Positions 17,294 through 25,980 of a stretch of DNA of 64,000 nt are shown one piece after another; the stretch's first letter is position 1; every line of letters begins with the position of its first letter. The notes under the pieces are model-generated. The model saw nothing but the letters and a program-made list of their open reading frames with translations, did no database searches and was not told the DNA's origin. The position numbers and the translations under genes were made by a program. This stretch comes from Pseudomonas_T sp032052615 (lineage in GTDB: Bacteria > Pseudomonadota > Gammaproteobacteria > Pseudomonadales > Pseudomonadaceae): positions 124,001-188,000 of the forward strand of contig DAMBWF010000003.1 of assembly GCA_032052615.1 (NCBI GenBank), given 5' to 3'.

Positions 17294-18208
17294 TCATTCG
17301 GCGTGACCGGAGGCGAAGCCCAGGGCGCGACCGCTGGCCACCAGGGCGGTGGTGCCATGGTTCTCGTCGGGAAAGATGCGCAGTTGGCTGTGCAGGCCGC
17401 TGGCCTCCAGAGAGGCGAGGGCGGCGGCCAGTTCCCGGGCGTTGTCCACCATGCGCCGGTCCTGCTTCAGACGCTGCCGCGCATCGCCGGCCAAGGGCGA
17501 CGGCTGCTCCAAAGCGCCGACGCCCAGCAGCAACCGCAGCGGCCGCGGGTGCGCCGCCAAGCGCCGGGCGAAGTCGCGTTGCTCGTCGAGGATCTGCCGG
17601 TGGTTCCACCAGATCGAGGGGCTGACGGCGATGTAGGACTGGAATGCCTCGGGCCGGGTGAACAGCGCGTGCAGGGTGAGCAGCCCGCCGTAGGAGTGGC
17701 CGAACAGTGTCTGCCGACGCCGGTCGACCCGGTAGCGACGCTCGATCGCCGGCTTGAGTTCCTCCTCGACGAAGGCCAGGAAGCGATCCGCGCCGCCCTG
17801 CCGCCGGGCTCGTTCGTCGCCAGTGTCGCTGAGGTCGTCGGCGGGCGGCGTGTAGTCCTCGGCGCGGGCCTGTTCGTCGTACAGGCCGTCGACAGGGTAG
17901 CCGATGCCCACCACCAGGGAGGGCGTCAGCCCGGTCGCCGCGGCCCGCTTTTCCTGGGCGCGGGCCTGCAGGGCCAGCAGCGGGAACTGGGCGTTGCCGT
18001 CCAGCACGTAGATCACCGGGTAGCCCTCCGCCGGCGGCGGGGCGCTCGGCGCCGAGACGAACACCCGGTAGGTGCGCCCGGTGTGCCGCGAGGGCATGTC
18101 CCGCTGCTGGCTCTGGGGCAGCCGCGCCGCCTCCCATTGGGGGCTCTCGGCGGCGAGGGCGGGCGCTCCGAGACAGAACAGGCAAGCGAGGATCGGCAAC
18201 GTTTTCAT
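17294..18208 (-). CDS. Periplasmic alpha/beta-hydrolase esterase (IroE/Fes-like, siderophore esterase candidate)
   Basis: 304 residues with Sec signal peptide (MKTLPILACLFCLGAPALA, cut after ALA at 19). Esterase-D/enterochelin-esterase fold: GHSYGG with nucleophile Ser172, VLDGNAQF, and catalytic His in DENHGTT near the C-terminus. It lies 34 nt behind the siderophore receptor gene and 14 nt before the DUF3649 gene, so it is part of the uptake operon. Probably hydrolyses a siderophore or its iron complex in the periplasm; which siderophore is unknown. Confidence 0.85.
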   Translation of the reverse strand: MKTLPILACLFCLGAPALAAESPQWEAARLPQSQQRDMPSRHTGRTYRVFVSAPSAPPPAEGYPVIYVLDGNAQFPLLALQARAQEKRAAATGLTPSLVVGIGYPVDGLYDEQARAEDYTPPADDLSDTGDERARRQGGADRFLAFVEEELKPAIERRYRVDRRRQTLFGHSYGGLLTLHALFTRPEAFQSYIAVSPSIWWNHRQILDEQRDFARRLAAHPRPLRLLLGVGALEQPSPLAGDARQRLKQDRRMVDNARELAAALASLEASGLHSQLRIFPDENHGTTALVASGRALGFASGHAE

Positions 18209-18242
18209 CGGTTCTCCTTGGCGTCCGGCGAGGGCGCGGTTG

Positions 18243-20705
18243 TCACCAGGCGTAGGTGAGCGAGGCGGTGACGTTGCGGCCCGAGCCGTAGTAGCAACTG
18301 GCGACGCTGCCGCAGGTGGCCACGTACAGTTCGTCGGTGAGGTTGCTGGCGTTGAGCGACGCCGTCGTGCCCTTCAAGCCCACGCGACCCAGGTCGTAGC
18401 GCACCGCCGCGTCGAACAGGGTGTAGCCACGGATGTGGTAACGGTTTTCCGTATCGCCGTAGGTGCTACCGGTGTAGCGGGCCCCGGCGCCAAGGCCGAG
18501 GCCGGCGAGCGGGCCGTCCTGGAAGACGTAGTCGGCCCACAGCGAGGCCATGTGCCGGGGGACCTGGGACAGGCGCTTGCCCAGGTCCTTGCCGGTGCTC
18601 TTGGTGATTTCCGAGTCGAGGTAGGTATAGCCGCCGGTCAGGCTCAGGCCCTCGCTCAGGGACGCCTTGCCCTCCAGCTCCACGCCGCGGATGCGGCTCT
18701 CGCCGCTCTGCTTGTCGCACAGGCTGGGCAGGCAGGTGTCGTGGGCCGGGTCGGTGTCCTTGACGATGATGTTGCTTTGCACCAGGTGGAAGGCCGAGAG
18801 GGTCACGTAGCTGTCGCTGCCCTCCGGCTGGAACTTGATCCCGGCCTCGTACTGCTCGCCCTCGGTGGGCTCGAAGGTCTTGCCGTCCCAGCTTTCGCCC
18901 ACCGCGGGCTCGAAGGAGGTGGCGTAGCTGAAGTAGGGCGCCAGGCCGTTATCGAACAGGTAGGTGGCGCCGGCGCGCCAGGTGAAGGCATCGTCCTTGG
19001 TGACCGTGCGGCTGTCGGTGCGGCGGTTCAACTGGTCGTCATCGAAATGATCCTGGCGACCGCCCAAGGTGAAGCGCCACTTGTCCAGGGCGATCTGGTC
19101 CTGCACGTAGACACCGGTCTGGCGGTTGGTGGTGTCGTAGTCGCTCTGGGTCGCCAGGGTCGCCGGCACCCGCGCCGCGCCGCTGTGCACCGGGTGGAAG
19201 ATGTCGATCGGGGCGATGTTGGGGTGGTTGCTGATCTTGCGTTCGTGCTCCCAGTCCGCCTGCAGGTAGTCCAGACCGACCAGGGTGGTGTGTTGCAGGG
19301 CACCGGTGGCGAAGTCCGCCTGCAGGTGGTTGTCCACCGCCACGGAGTGGGCGTTGCCGTCGCCGAAGGCGGCGCGCCGGCGCAGGGTGTGGCCATCCGG
19401 CTGGGTGTCGCCAAGGGAGACCGCGCCCTTGTACAGGGTGTCGATGTGGCTGTAGCGCAGGTTCTGGCGGAACGACAGGTTGTCGTTCAAGCGCTGGCTG
19501 AAGTCGTAGCCCAGGGACCACTGCTCGCGGTCGAAGGTGTTCCAGTCCCGCTCGCCGAGGAAGGTCTCGCGGTCGATACGCCCGTGGGGCGTGCGCAGGG
19601 TGCCGGTCATGGGCAGGAACTGGTAGGTGGAGCCGCCCTCGTCCTTCTGGTACTGGGCCAGCACGGTCAGTTCGGTGTCTTCGCTGGGCAGCCAGGTGAG
19701 GCTGGGGGCGATGAAGGTGCGTTGCAGGTCGGTGTCGTCCACCTGGGCGTTGCCGTCGTTGAACGAGCCCACGACGCGTCCGAGCCACTCGCCTTGGCTG
19801 TCGAGCACGCCGCCGGTATCGAAGGCCACCTTGTACTGGTCGTGGCTGCCGCCCTGGAGCTTCACTTCGTTGCGCTGTAGGGCGTCGGGGCGCTTGCTCA
19901 CCAGGTTCACCAGGCCGCCGGGGGTCACCTGGCCGTAGAGCACCGCGGCCGGCCCCTTGATGACTTCCACACGTTCCAGCCCGTAGCTGTCGAACTGGGT
20001 GGCGGTCCACTGGCCGCCGCGCAGGCTGCGCAGGCCGTCGAGGTAGAGGTTGTTGCTCCAACTGCCGGCGTCGAAGCCGCGAATCCGGATGTCGTCGGCG
20101 CGGCTGTCGATGCCGGAGGCCTCGGTGCGCACGCCAGCGGTGTAGCGCACCGCTTCGGCGACGGTCTGCACGCCGCGATCGTTCATGTCGTCCCGGGTGA
20201 CCACCGAAATCGATTGGGGAATCTCTCGCAGCGCGGTGTCGGTCTTGGTGCCGCTCAGGCTGCGCTTGGCCACGTAGCCCTGTACCGGGCCGAGGGCGCG
20301 TTCGCCATCCGCCGCGCTTTGCACCAGCGTGGCGTCCAGGCTCAGGGCCGCTCCGTCGGGGGCTGGCAGCAGGGTCAGGGTATTGCCCTCGGTGAAGCGA
20401 TAGGCCAGGCCGCTGCCCGCCAGCAAGCGAGCCAGGGCCTGCTCCCGATCCATGTGCCCGCTCACGCCGGGGGAGCGCCGGTCGCGGGTCAGGGTGGCGT
20501 CGACGAACAGTTGCAGGCCGGTGGCCTCGCCGAAGGCCACCAAGGCGGTGTCCAGGGACTGCGGCGGAATGTCGAACCGCTGGGCCTGGGCCTGGGCGGC
20601 CACCGGGGCCGCCAGCGCGCCGCCGACGGGCAGGCCGGCCATCGCCAGGGCGAGCAGCGACACCGAGCAAGGAAAGGTGAAGGATCGTGAGAGACGCTTG
20701 GACAT
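18243..20705 (-). CDS. TonB-dependent siderophore receptor with N-terminal STN signalling domain (FoxA/FiuA type)
   Basis: 820 residues. Signal peptide about 1-37; STN domain about 42-110 (FDIPPQSLDTALVAFGEATGLQLFVD); plug from about 150 (REIPQSISVVTRDDMNDRG ... RIRGFDAG ... PAAVLYGQVTPGGLVNLVSKRP); 22-strand barrel ending in aromatic YAW. The STN domain touches the anti-sigma factor on ligand binding and switches on the ECF sigma factor. CDKQSGESRIRGVELEGKASL is a typical barrel segment of ferrichrome/ferrioxamine-type receptors. The following PepSY/DUF3649/DUF3325 genes resemble the fox locus as I remember it; ligand not proven. Confidence 0.93.
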   Translation of the reverse strand: MSKRLSRSFTFPCSVSLLALAMAGLPVGGALAAPVAAQAQAQRFDIPPQSLDTALVAFGEATGLQLFVDATLTRDRRSPGVSGHMDREQALARLLAGSGLAYRFTEGNTLTLLPAPDGAALSLDATLVQSAADGERALGPVQGYVAKRSLSGTKTDTALREIPQSISVVTRDDMNDRGVQTVAEAVRYTAGVRTEASGIDSRADDIRIRGFDAGSWSNNLYLDGLRSLRGGQWTATQFDSYGLERVEVIKGPAAVLYGQVTPGGLVNLVSKRPDALQRNEVKLQGGSHDQYKVAFDTGGVLDSQGEWLGRVVGSFNDGNAQVDDTDLQRTFIAPSLTWLPSEDTELTVLAQYQKDEGGSTYQFLPMTGTLRTPHGRIDRETFLGERDWNTFDREQWSLGYDFSQRLNDNLSFRQNLRYSHIDTLYKGAVSLGDTQPDGHTLRRRAAFGDGNAHSVAVDNHLQADFATGALQHTTLVGLDYLQADWEHERKISNHPNIAPIDIFHPVHSGAARVPATLATQSDYDTTNRQTGVYVQDQIALDKWRFTLGGRQDHFDDDQLNRRTDSRTVTKDDAFTWRAGATYLFDNGLAPYFSYATSFEPAVGESWDGKTFEPTEGEQYEAGIKFQPEGSDSYVTLSAFHLVQSNIIVKDTDPAHDTCLPSLCDKQSGESRIRGVELEGKASLSEGLSLTGGYTYLDSEITKSTGKDLGKRLSQVPRHMASLWADYVFQDGPLAGLGLGAGARYTGSTYGDTENRYHIRGYTLFDAAVRYDLGRVGLKGTTASLNASNLTDELYVATCGSVASCYYGSGRNVTASLTYAW

Positions 20706-20756
20706 CTGTGGTTGAACTCCCCAATGCTCGCCGCGAAAGGAGCGGACGAGGCTTAG

Positions 20757-20787
20757 TTATCAAATGCGAAAAAATCCTATTTGATAA
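20757..20787. promoter_or_regulatory. Inverted repeat in the receptor promoter region
   Basis: TTATCAAAT (20757-20765) and ATTTGATAA (20779-20787) are perfect 9-bp inverted arms 13 nt apart, in an AT-rich island 52-82 nt upstream of the receptor start. Likely part of the ECF-dependent promoter or a regulator site. Confidence 0.45.
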
Positions 20788-20836
20788 TTCGCCCCATTAA
20801 GACGCGCGAGCAGGGTGAGGAGCATTACTTCACCGG

Positions 20837-21797
20837 TTACTTTTTTTCATCGAGGGGCCGGATCAGCACCAGCCAGTCGGTGACGCGGGTGATCCGCACC
20901 GGCAGCGTCCCGGCGAGGCCGCGCAGGGCGGCGTCCGGCTCATCGGCATTGAACGGCGGTCACCGGCTGACGGGCCAGCGCCGGGTCGGTGAGCAGGAGG
21001 CGGCCGTGACGATAACGCTGCAGTTCGGCCAGCACGTTGCCCAGGGGCTCCTCGACGAAGACCAGGCGATCGCGCCGCCAGGCCAGGGCACGGGCCAGGT
21101 CGACGGTTTCCGCGGGGTGCAAGCCCGCCTCGTCGTAGCGGACCCGCTGGCCGCTGCCGAGGGTGTCGCGGGCCGCGCCGGCCTGGGCCTCGACCCGGTG
21201 TTCGCTGACCGTCAGGCTTGCCCGCTCGCCGTCCCGGCGCATGGCGAACGCCGTGCCCAGGGCGCGCCCGCGCAGGGCCCCGGCGTCCACCACGAAGGGC
21301 CACGCCGGATCGGCGGCCACTTCGAAATAGGCCTCGCCCCGGTATAGATGGACCGCCCGGCGGTCGGCGTCGAATGTCACCGACAGGGCCGTGTCGCTGG
21401 CCAGTTCGATCCGCGTGCCGTCCTCCAGGCGCACCCAGCGGCGCTCGCCGACGCCCGTGTGGAAGTCGGCCAGCAGCCCCTCCGGGAGCACCAGGCCGAC
21501 GCCGATCGCCAGCAACAGGCAGGCGGCGGCCGCCCAGCCATGGGGCGACCGGGCGCGGCGGCGCGGGGCCGAGGTGCCGCGCGGTGGCGGCAGTGCGTCC
21601 AGGCGCCGCCACAGGCGTTCCGCCCGCTCCCAGGCGGCCTGATGCTCCGGGGCGGCCTCGCGCCAGCGGGCGCACGCCTGGCGGTCCGCCTCGGAGACCT
21701 CTTCGTCCCGCAGCCGCACCCACCAGGCCAGCGCTTCTTCCAGCCGCGCGTCGTGGACAGCCTCCACGGCGGCGTCCTTCGAAGAACGCGGGCTCAT
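20837..21797 (-). pseudogene. FecR-type anti-sigma factor, frameshifted near the C-terminus
   Basis: Begins MSPRSSKDAAVEAV at 21797, overlapping the sigma factor stop (ATGA). N-terminal cytoplasmic sigma-binding domain (EALAWWVRLRDEEVSEADRQ), one membrane helix (AAACLLLAIGVGLVLP, about 95-110), then the periplasmic FecR domain (LEDGTRIELASDTALSV, LYRGEAYFEVA, GTAFAMR). The frame ends early after LARQPVTAVQCR (stop at 20940-20942). In the neighbouring frame the protein continues as NADEPDAALRGLAGTLPVR and ends TDWLVLIRPLDEKK at 20837, the expected end of the STN-like C-terminal domain. One extra base or two missing bases near 20950 explain this. As written the product has 285 residues instead of about 320. 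Confidence 0.8.
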
Positions 21798-22309
21798 GGC
21801 CGAGGCTCGTCGTCGCGCATGGCGCGTTCGAGACAGCCGAGGGCCTTGACCATGTGCACCATGACCGTGTTCTTGGCGATGCCCAGGCGGGCGGCGATCT
21901 CGGAGTAGCTCAGGTCCTCGAACTTGGCCAGCAGGAATACTTCGCGGCAGCGCGGCGGCAGCGCGTCCACCGCGCGCAGCAGCCGTTCCCACTCGCTGCG
22001 CTGCAAGGCGACGGTCTCGGGGGTGGGCGTGGGATCGGCCACGCCATCCACCAGGGCGGCATCGGCCTCCACCTCGATCCCCAGGCCGGCATGGCGCTGG
22101 TGGTCGAAGGCGAGGTTGGAAGCGATGCGGAACAGGTAGGCGCGGAAGTTGCCAATGCCGGCCGTCCCGCGTCCCGCCAGGCGTAACCAGGTTTCCTGGG
22201 CGAGGTCCTCGGCGAGGGCCTCGCAGCCCAGGCGCCGCGCGAGAAAGCGGGTCAGGGCGGCGCGTTGCTCATTGAAGGCGTACAGCAGGGTTTCGCGATC
22301 CTTGAACAT
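21794..22309 (-). CDS. ECF sigma factor (FecI family) for the siderophore receptor operon
   Basis: 171 residues. Region 2 is seen in AEDLAQETWLRL and NFRAYLFRIASNLAFDHQR, region 4 in LPPRCREVFLLAKFEDLSYSEIAARLGIAKNTVMVHMVKAL (helix-turn-helix). Directs RNA polymerase to the receptor promoter when the anti-sigma factor is released by the liganded receptor. It is the first gene of sigma/anti-sigma/receptor order and is preceded by a Fur-box-like palindrome, so iron starvation should induce it. Confidence 0.93.
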   Translation of the reverse strand: MFKDRETLLYAFNEQRAALTRFLARRLGCEALAEDLAQETWLRLAGRGTAGIGNFRAYLFRIASNLAFDHQRHAGLGIEVEADAALVDGVADPTPTPETVALQRSEWERLLRAVDALPPRCREVFLLAKFEDLSYSEIAARLGIAKNTVMVHMVKALGCLERAMRDDEPRP

Positions 22310-22352
22310 CGCCAGAAGGCCGGGCTGACAGAAGGGCGGCCACTGTAGCGTT

Positions 22353-22371
22353 TATGAGATCGATTCTCAAT
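22353..22371 (-). promoter_or_regulatory. Putative Fur box upstream of the ECF sigma gene
   Basis: Read on the minus strand the core is TTGAGAATCGATCTCA, a palindrome close to the GAGAATCATTCTC form of Pseudomonas Fur boxes. It starts 44 nt upstream of the sigma factor ATG. Confidence 0.6.
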
Positions 22372-22389
22372 GTCAGCGCCGGCATCGGT

Positions 22390-23241
22390 TCAGTCCGTCA
22401 GGCGCCCCGCGTGGTAATCCCGCAACGCGTCCTCGATCTGTTCCCGGCTGTTCATGACGAAGGGCCCGTACTGGACGACGGGCTCGTTCAGCGGGCGGCC
22501 GGCGAGCAGCAAGGCGCGGGCTCCCCGGAGGCTGTCCAGCGCCAGTTCGCCGTGCTCGGACAGCCGCGCCAGTCGGCCCTGGCCGACGGTCTCGCCGTTG
22601 ACCCGCAGCTCGCCTTCGAACACATACAGCAGGACTTTCAAGCCGTCCGCCAGGCGCGGCGCGATCCGGGACCCGGCGGGCAGGTCGAGGTCGTAGAACT
22701 GGGGATCGGTGACCGGACGCCGCACCGCGCCCTCGATGCCGGACTGGCCATCGTCGAAGCGGCCGGCGATCACCCGCACGCTCGCGCCGTCGGCGCGCCG
22801 CAGGTGGGGAATCTCGTTGGGATCGAAGTCGCGGTAGGAGGGGTCGCCCAGCTTGTCCCGGGCCGGCAGGTTGAGCCAGAGCTGGAAGCCGCGCATGACG
22901 CCCTCCTGCTGTTCCGGCATCTCGCTGTGGACGATGCCGCGGGCGGCGGTCATCCACTGCACGCCCCCGTTGCGCAGCAGGCCGACATTACCCAGATGGT
23001 CCTCGTGGCGCATGCGGCCTTCGAGCATATAGGTGACGGTTTCGAATCCCCGGTGGGGGTGGGCGGGAAAGCCGGCCACGTAGTCGTCGGGATTGGCCGA
23101 ACCGAATTCGTCCAGCATCAGGAACGGATCGAAGCGGCGATCGCCGGTCTCGGCGAATACCCGGATCAGGTTGACCCCGGCGCCGTCCGAGGTGGCTCGG
23201 CCCGGGATCTGTTCGATAACGGCGCGAAGCGGGGAAGACAT
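22390..23241 (-). CDS. Pirin family protein
   Basis: 283 residues, bicupin fold. Metal ligands of pirins are present in PAHPHRGFETVTYMLEG (two His) and ARGIVHSEMP (His and Glu). Pirins bind Fe(II) or another metal; some, such as E. coli YhhW, cleave quercetin, others act with transcription regulators. Cytoplasmic. It follows the iron locus on the same strand with about 80 nt and the Fur box between them, so it is a separate transcription unit. Exact role unknown. Confidence 0.9.
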   Translation of the reverse strand: MSSPLRAVIEQIPGRATSDGAGVNLIRVFAETGDRRFDPFLMLDEFGSANPDDYVAGFPAHPHRGFETVTYMLEGRMRHEDHLGNVGLLRNGGVQWMTAARGIVHSEMPEQQEGVMRGFQLWLNLPARDKLGDPSYRDFDPNEIPHLRRADGASVRVIAGRFDDGQSGIEGAVRRPVTDPQFYDLDLPAGSRIAPRLADGLKVLLYVFEGELRVNGETVGQGRLARLSEHGELALDSLRGARALLLAGRPLNEPVVQYGPFVMNSREQIEDALRDYHAGRLTD

Positions 23242-23355
23242 GGCGAACTCCTCATCAAGTGGTGAGGAGATGCTAAGGCAGGGCGCCGGCCGGATGGTTT
23301 CTGTTTTCCGGAGAAACCATCCCGGTTTTTCGATGGGTGGCCGGGTTTCGCGAGG

Positions 23356-24894
23356 TTAGGCCGCGCTACTGGCCGCCGGCTCGGCTTCGCGGGCCCGCAG
23401 GTAGCGATCGAGGGCGTCCCGCTGGCCGGCGTCCAGCTCCAGGCCGAGCTTGGTGCGGCGCCAGAGAATGTCCTCGGCCGTCCGTGCCCACTCCTCTCGA
23501 CGCAAGTAGTCGACTTCCCGCGCATGGAGCCCGCCACCGAACGACTCGCCGAGGTCGGCCGCTTCTTGGGCTCCCTCCAGCAGGGCCCAGGCCCGGGTGC
23601 CGTAGGTGGTGCTCCAGCGCCGCGCCAAGTCCTCCGGCAACCAGGAGTAGCGGTCTCGCAAGGCAAGGGCCAGGACCTTGGGGTCTTCCAGTCGCTCGCC
23701 GCCGGGTAGCGGGGCTTCGGCGGTCCAGCGAGGGCCAAGGTGTGGGAAGTGGCCGGCCAGCAAGGCCATGGCTGACTCGGCCAGCTTGCGGTAGGTGGTC
23801 AGCTTGCCGCCGAACACCGACAGCAGCGGCGCCTCGCCCGGCTCTCCGGACAGGGACAAGGTGTAGTCGCGGGTGATCGCCGAGGGCTCGTCGGACTCGT
23901 CGTCGCACAGCGGGCGCACCCCGGCGAAGGTGTGGAGGATCTGCCCGCGCTCCAAGGGCCGCTTGAAGTGGGCGTTCACCACCGCCAGCAGGTAATCGAT
24001 CTCTTCGTCGCTGATGCGCACCTGCCCCGGGTCGCCCCGGTATTCCCGGTCCGTGGTGCCGATCAGGGTATAGCGGTCCAGGTAGGGGATGGCGAAGACG
24101 ATGCGGCGGTCCTCGTTCTGCAGGATGTAGGCGTGCTCGCCTTCGTAGACGCGCGGCACCACGATGTGGCTGCCTTGGATCAGGCGAATGCCATAGGGCG
24201 AGCGTTGCTTGAGGTCTTCCTTGATGAACCGCGCCACCCAAGGGCCGGCGGCGTTGACCAGGGCCCGGGCACGGATGGCGTAGCGGCTGCCGTCGGCGCG
24301 CTCCAGCTCGATGTCCCAGAAGTCCTTGCCGCGCCGGGCACCGAGGCAGCGGGTACGGGTATGCACGTGGGCGCCGTGCTCCCGAGCGGCCATCGCGTTG
24401 AGCACCACCAGGCGGGCGTCGTCCACCCAGCAGTCGGCATACTCGAACCCGCGGGCGATATCCGCCTTGAGCGGGCTGGAAGCGTCGAAGCGCAGGCCGC
24501 GAGAAGCCTTCAGGCGCTTGCGCTTGCCCAAGTGGTCGTAGAGGAACAGCCCGGCGCGAATCATCCAGGCGGGACGCAAGTGGGGACGGTGGGGCAGGAC
24601 GAAGCGCATCGGCTTGACCAGGTGGGGCGCCTTGGCCAGCAGCACCTCGCGCTCGGCCAGGGCTTCGCGGACGAGGCGGAATTCGTAGTGTTCGAGGTAG
24701 CGCAACCCGCCATGGATCAGTTTGCTGCTGGCGGAAGAGGTGTGCTGGGCGAGGTCGTCCTTTTCGCAAAGGAACACGGAGAGCCCACGCCCCGCCGCGT
24801 CCGCGGCGATCCCCACGCCGTTGATGCCACCGCCGATGACGGCCAGATCGTAGACTTCGGCGAGCGGGGCGGAGGAGAGTGGCGCTTGTTTCAT
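23356..24894 (-). CDS. glpD: Aerobic glycerol-3-phosphate dehydrogenase
   Basis: 512 residues. FAD-binding VIGGGINGVGIAADAAGRG near residues 18-36, SSKLIHGGLRYLEHYEF (substrate/FAD region), and the family segments GTTDREYRGDP and GVRPLCDDESDEPS. Membrane-associated flavoenzyme oxidising glycerol-3-phosphate to dihydroxyacetone phosphate and passing electrons to quinone. GlpR gene lies just upstream on the same strand, and a GlpR-like operator sits 32-51 nt before the ATG. Confidence 0.96.
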   Translation of the reverse strand: MKQAPLSSAPLAEVYDLAVIGGGINGVGIAADAAGRGLSVFLCEKDDLAQHTSSASSKLIHGGLRYLEHYEFRLVREALAEREVLLAKAPHLVKPMRFVLPHRPHLRPAWMIRAGLFLYDHLGKRKRLKASRGLRFDASSPLKADIARGFEYADCWVDDARLVVLNAMAAREHGAHVHTRTRCLGARRGKDFWDIELERADGSRYAIRARALVNAAGPWVARFIKEDLKQRSPYGIRLIQGSHIVVPRVYEGEHAYILQNEDRRIVFAIPYLDRYTLIGTTDREYRGDPGQVRISDEEIDYLLAVVNAHFKRPLERGQILHTFAGVRPLCDDESDEPSAITRDYTLSLSGEPGEAPLLSVFGGKLTTYRKLAESAMALLAGHFPHLGPRWTAEAPLPGGERLEDPKVLALALRDRYSWLPEDLARRWSTTYGTRAWALLEGAQEAADLGESFGGGLHAREVDYLRREEWARTAEDILWRRTKLGLELDAGQRDALDRYLRAREAEPAASSAA

Positions 24895-24925
24895 GACGGC
24901 TCCCAGGCATCGAAAATGAACGTGT

Positions 24926-24945
24926 AATGTTCGAATACGAAAATA
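24926..24945. promoter_or_regulatory. Putative GlpR operator upstream of glpD
   Basis: AATGTTCGAATACGAAAATA aligns with the E. coli GlpR consensus TATGTTCGATAACGAACATA over most positions, including ATGTTCG and CGAA. A further half-site, CGAAAATGAACG, lies at 24911-24922. Confidence 0.6.
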
Positions 24946-25103
24946 GCTTAGTCGAGCGCAGGGATATTGACCAGTCCGGATTCACATTCGCCCGGCCTAG
25001 GAGGCCGGCACGACGGACTCGCGCCGTCGCGACGGCGCGAAGAGGGGAGAACGGGGCGGGAAGCGATGCGGGAGCGACCGCCGAGGCGCGGCGGCCATCG
25101 GGG

Positions 25104-25859
25104 TCAGACCAGGTCCAGGTGGACCTTGTGCTGGGCCATCAGGCGGGCCACGGAGGGCGGAGGCGGGCTGTCGCTGAAGACACGGGTGACCAGGCTGATG
25201 GGTCCGAGGCGGACCACCGCGTTACGACCGAACTTGCTGGAGTCGGCGGCCAGGAAGACTTGTCGGGCGTTGTCGATGATCGCCCGGGAGACGCGGACTT
25301 CCTGGTAATCGAAGTCCAGCAGGCTGCCATCCTCGTCGATGCCGCTGATGCCCACCAGGGCGAAGTCCACGCGGAACTGCTGGATGAAGTCCACCGCCGC
25401 CTGGCCGACGATGCCGCCGTCGCTGCGCACCGTGCCGCCGGCCACCAGCACCTCGAAGTCTTCCTTGCCGCTGAGAATGGTCGCCACGTGCAGGTTGTTG
25501 GTGATGATCTTCAGGTTGCGGTGGTCGAGCAGAGCGCGGGCGATGGCCTCGGTGGTGGTGCCGATGTTGATGAACAGCGAGGCGTTGTCCGGCACTACCT
25601 GGGCGATGGCCTCGGCGATGCGCTGTTTCTCGTCGCGCATCTGGTCGGCGCGCATGGTGTAGGCGGTGTTTTCGATGCTGGAGTCGTAGGCCGCGCCGCC
25701 GTGGTAGCGGCGCAGCAGACCCTGCTCGGCCAGTTGGTTGATGTCGCGGCGGATGGTCTGCGGAGTGACCGCGAACATCTGGGCCATCTCTTCGATGCTC
25801 AGATAGCCGCGTTCGCGGACCTCCTGGATGATGCTCTGCTGTCGGGGGGGCAGGTTCAT
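25104..25859 (-). CDS. glpR: Glycerol-3-phosphate regulon repressor
   Basis: 251 residues, DeoR family. Winged helix-turn-helix at the N-terminus (RQQSIIQEVRERGYLSIEEMAQMFAVTPQTIRRDINQLAEQGLL, about 6-50), then the DeoR sugar-phosphate sensor domain (NIGTTTEAIARAL; LVAGGTVRSDGGIVG; LVGISGIDEDGSLLDFDYQE). Represses the glp genes until glycerol-3-phosphate binds. Start MNLPPRQQ is the family start; longer in-frame starts upstream are less likely. Lies between glpK and glpD. Confidence 0.95.
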   Translation of the reverse strand: MNLPPRQQSIIQEVRERGYLSIEEMAQMFAVTPQTIRRDINQLAEQGLLRRYHGGAAYDSSIENTAYTMRADQMRDEKQRIAEAIAQVVPDNASLFINIGTTTEAIARALLDHRNLKIITNNLHVATILSGKEDFEVLVAGGTVRSDGGIVGQAAVDFIQQFRVDFALVGISGIDEDGSLLDFDYQEVRVSRAIIDNARQVFLAADSSKFGRNAVVRLGPISLVTRVFSDSPPPPSVARLMAQHKVHLDLV

Positions 25860-25980
25860 GCGGTGCTCTCGTGGGACCGGGGCGGGCGCCCAGGAAAGTC
25901 CCCAAGGATGCCGCACGAGCAGCCCCGCTGTCAGCCGTCCGTGGGCGTGCGACCGGTCATGACCGGCCGGGGCCGTGCTC

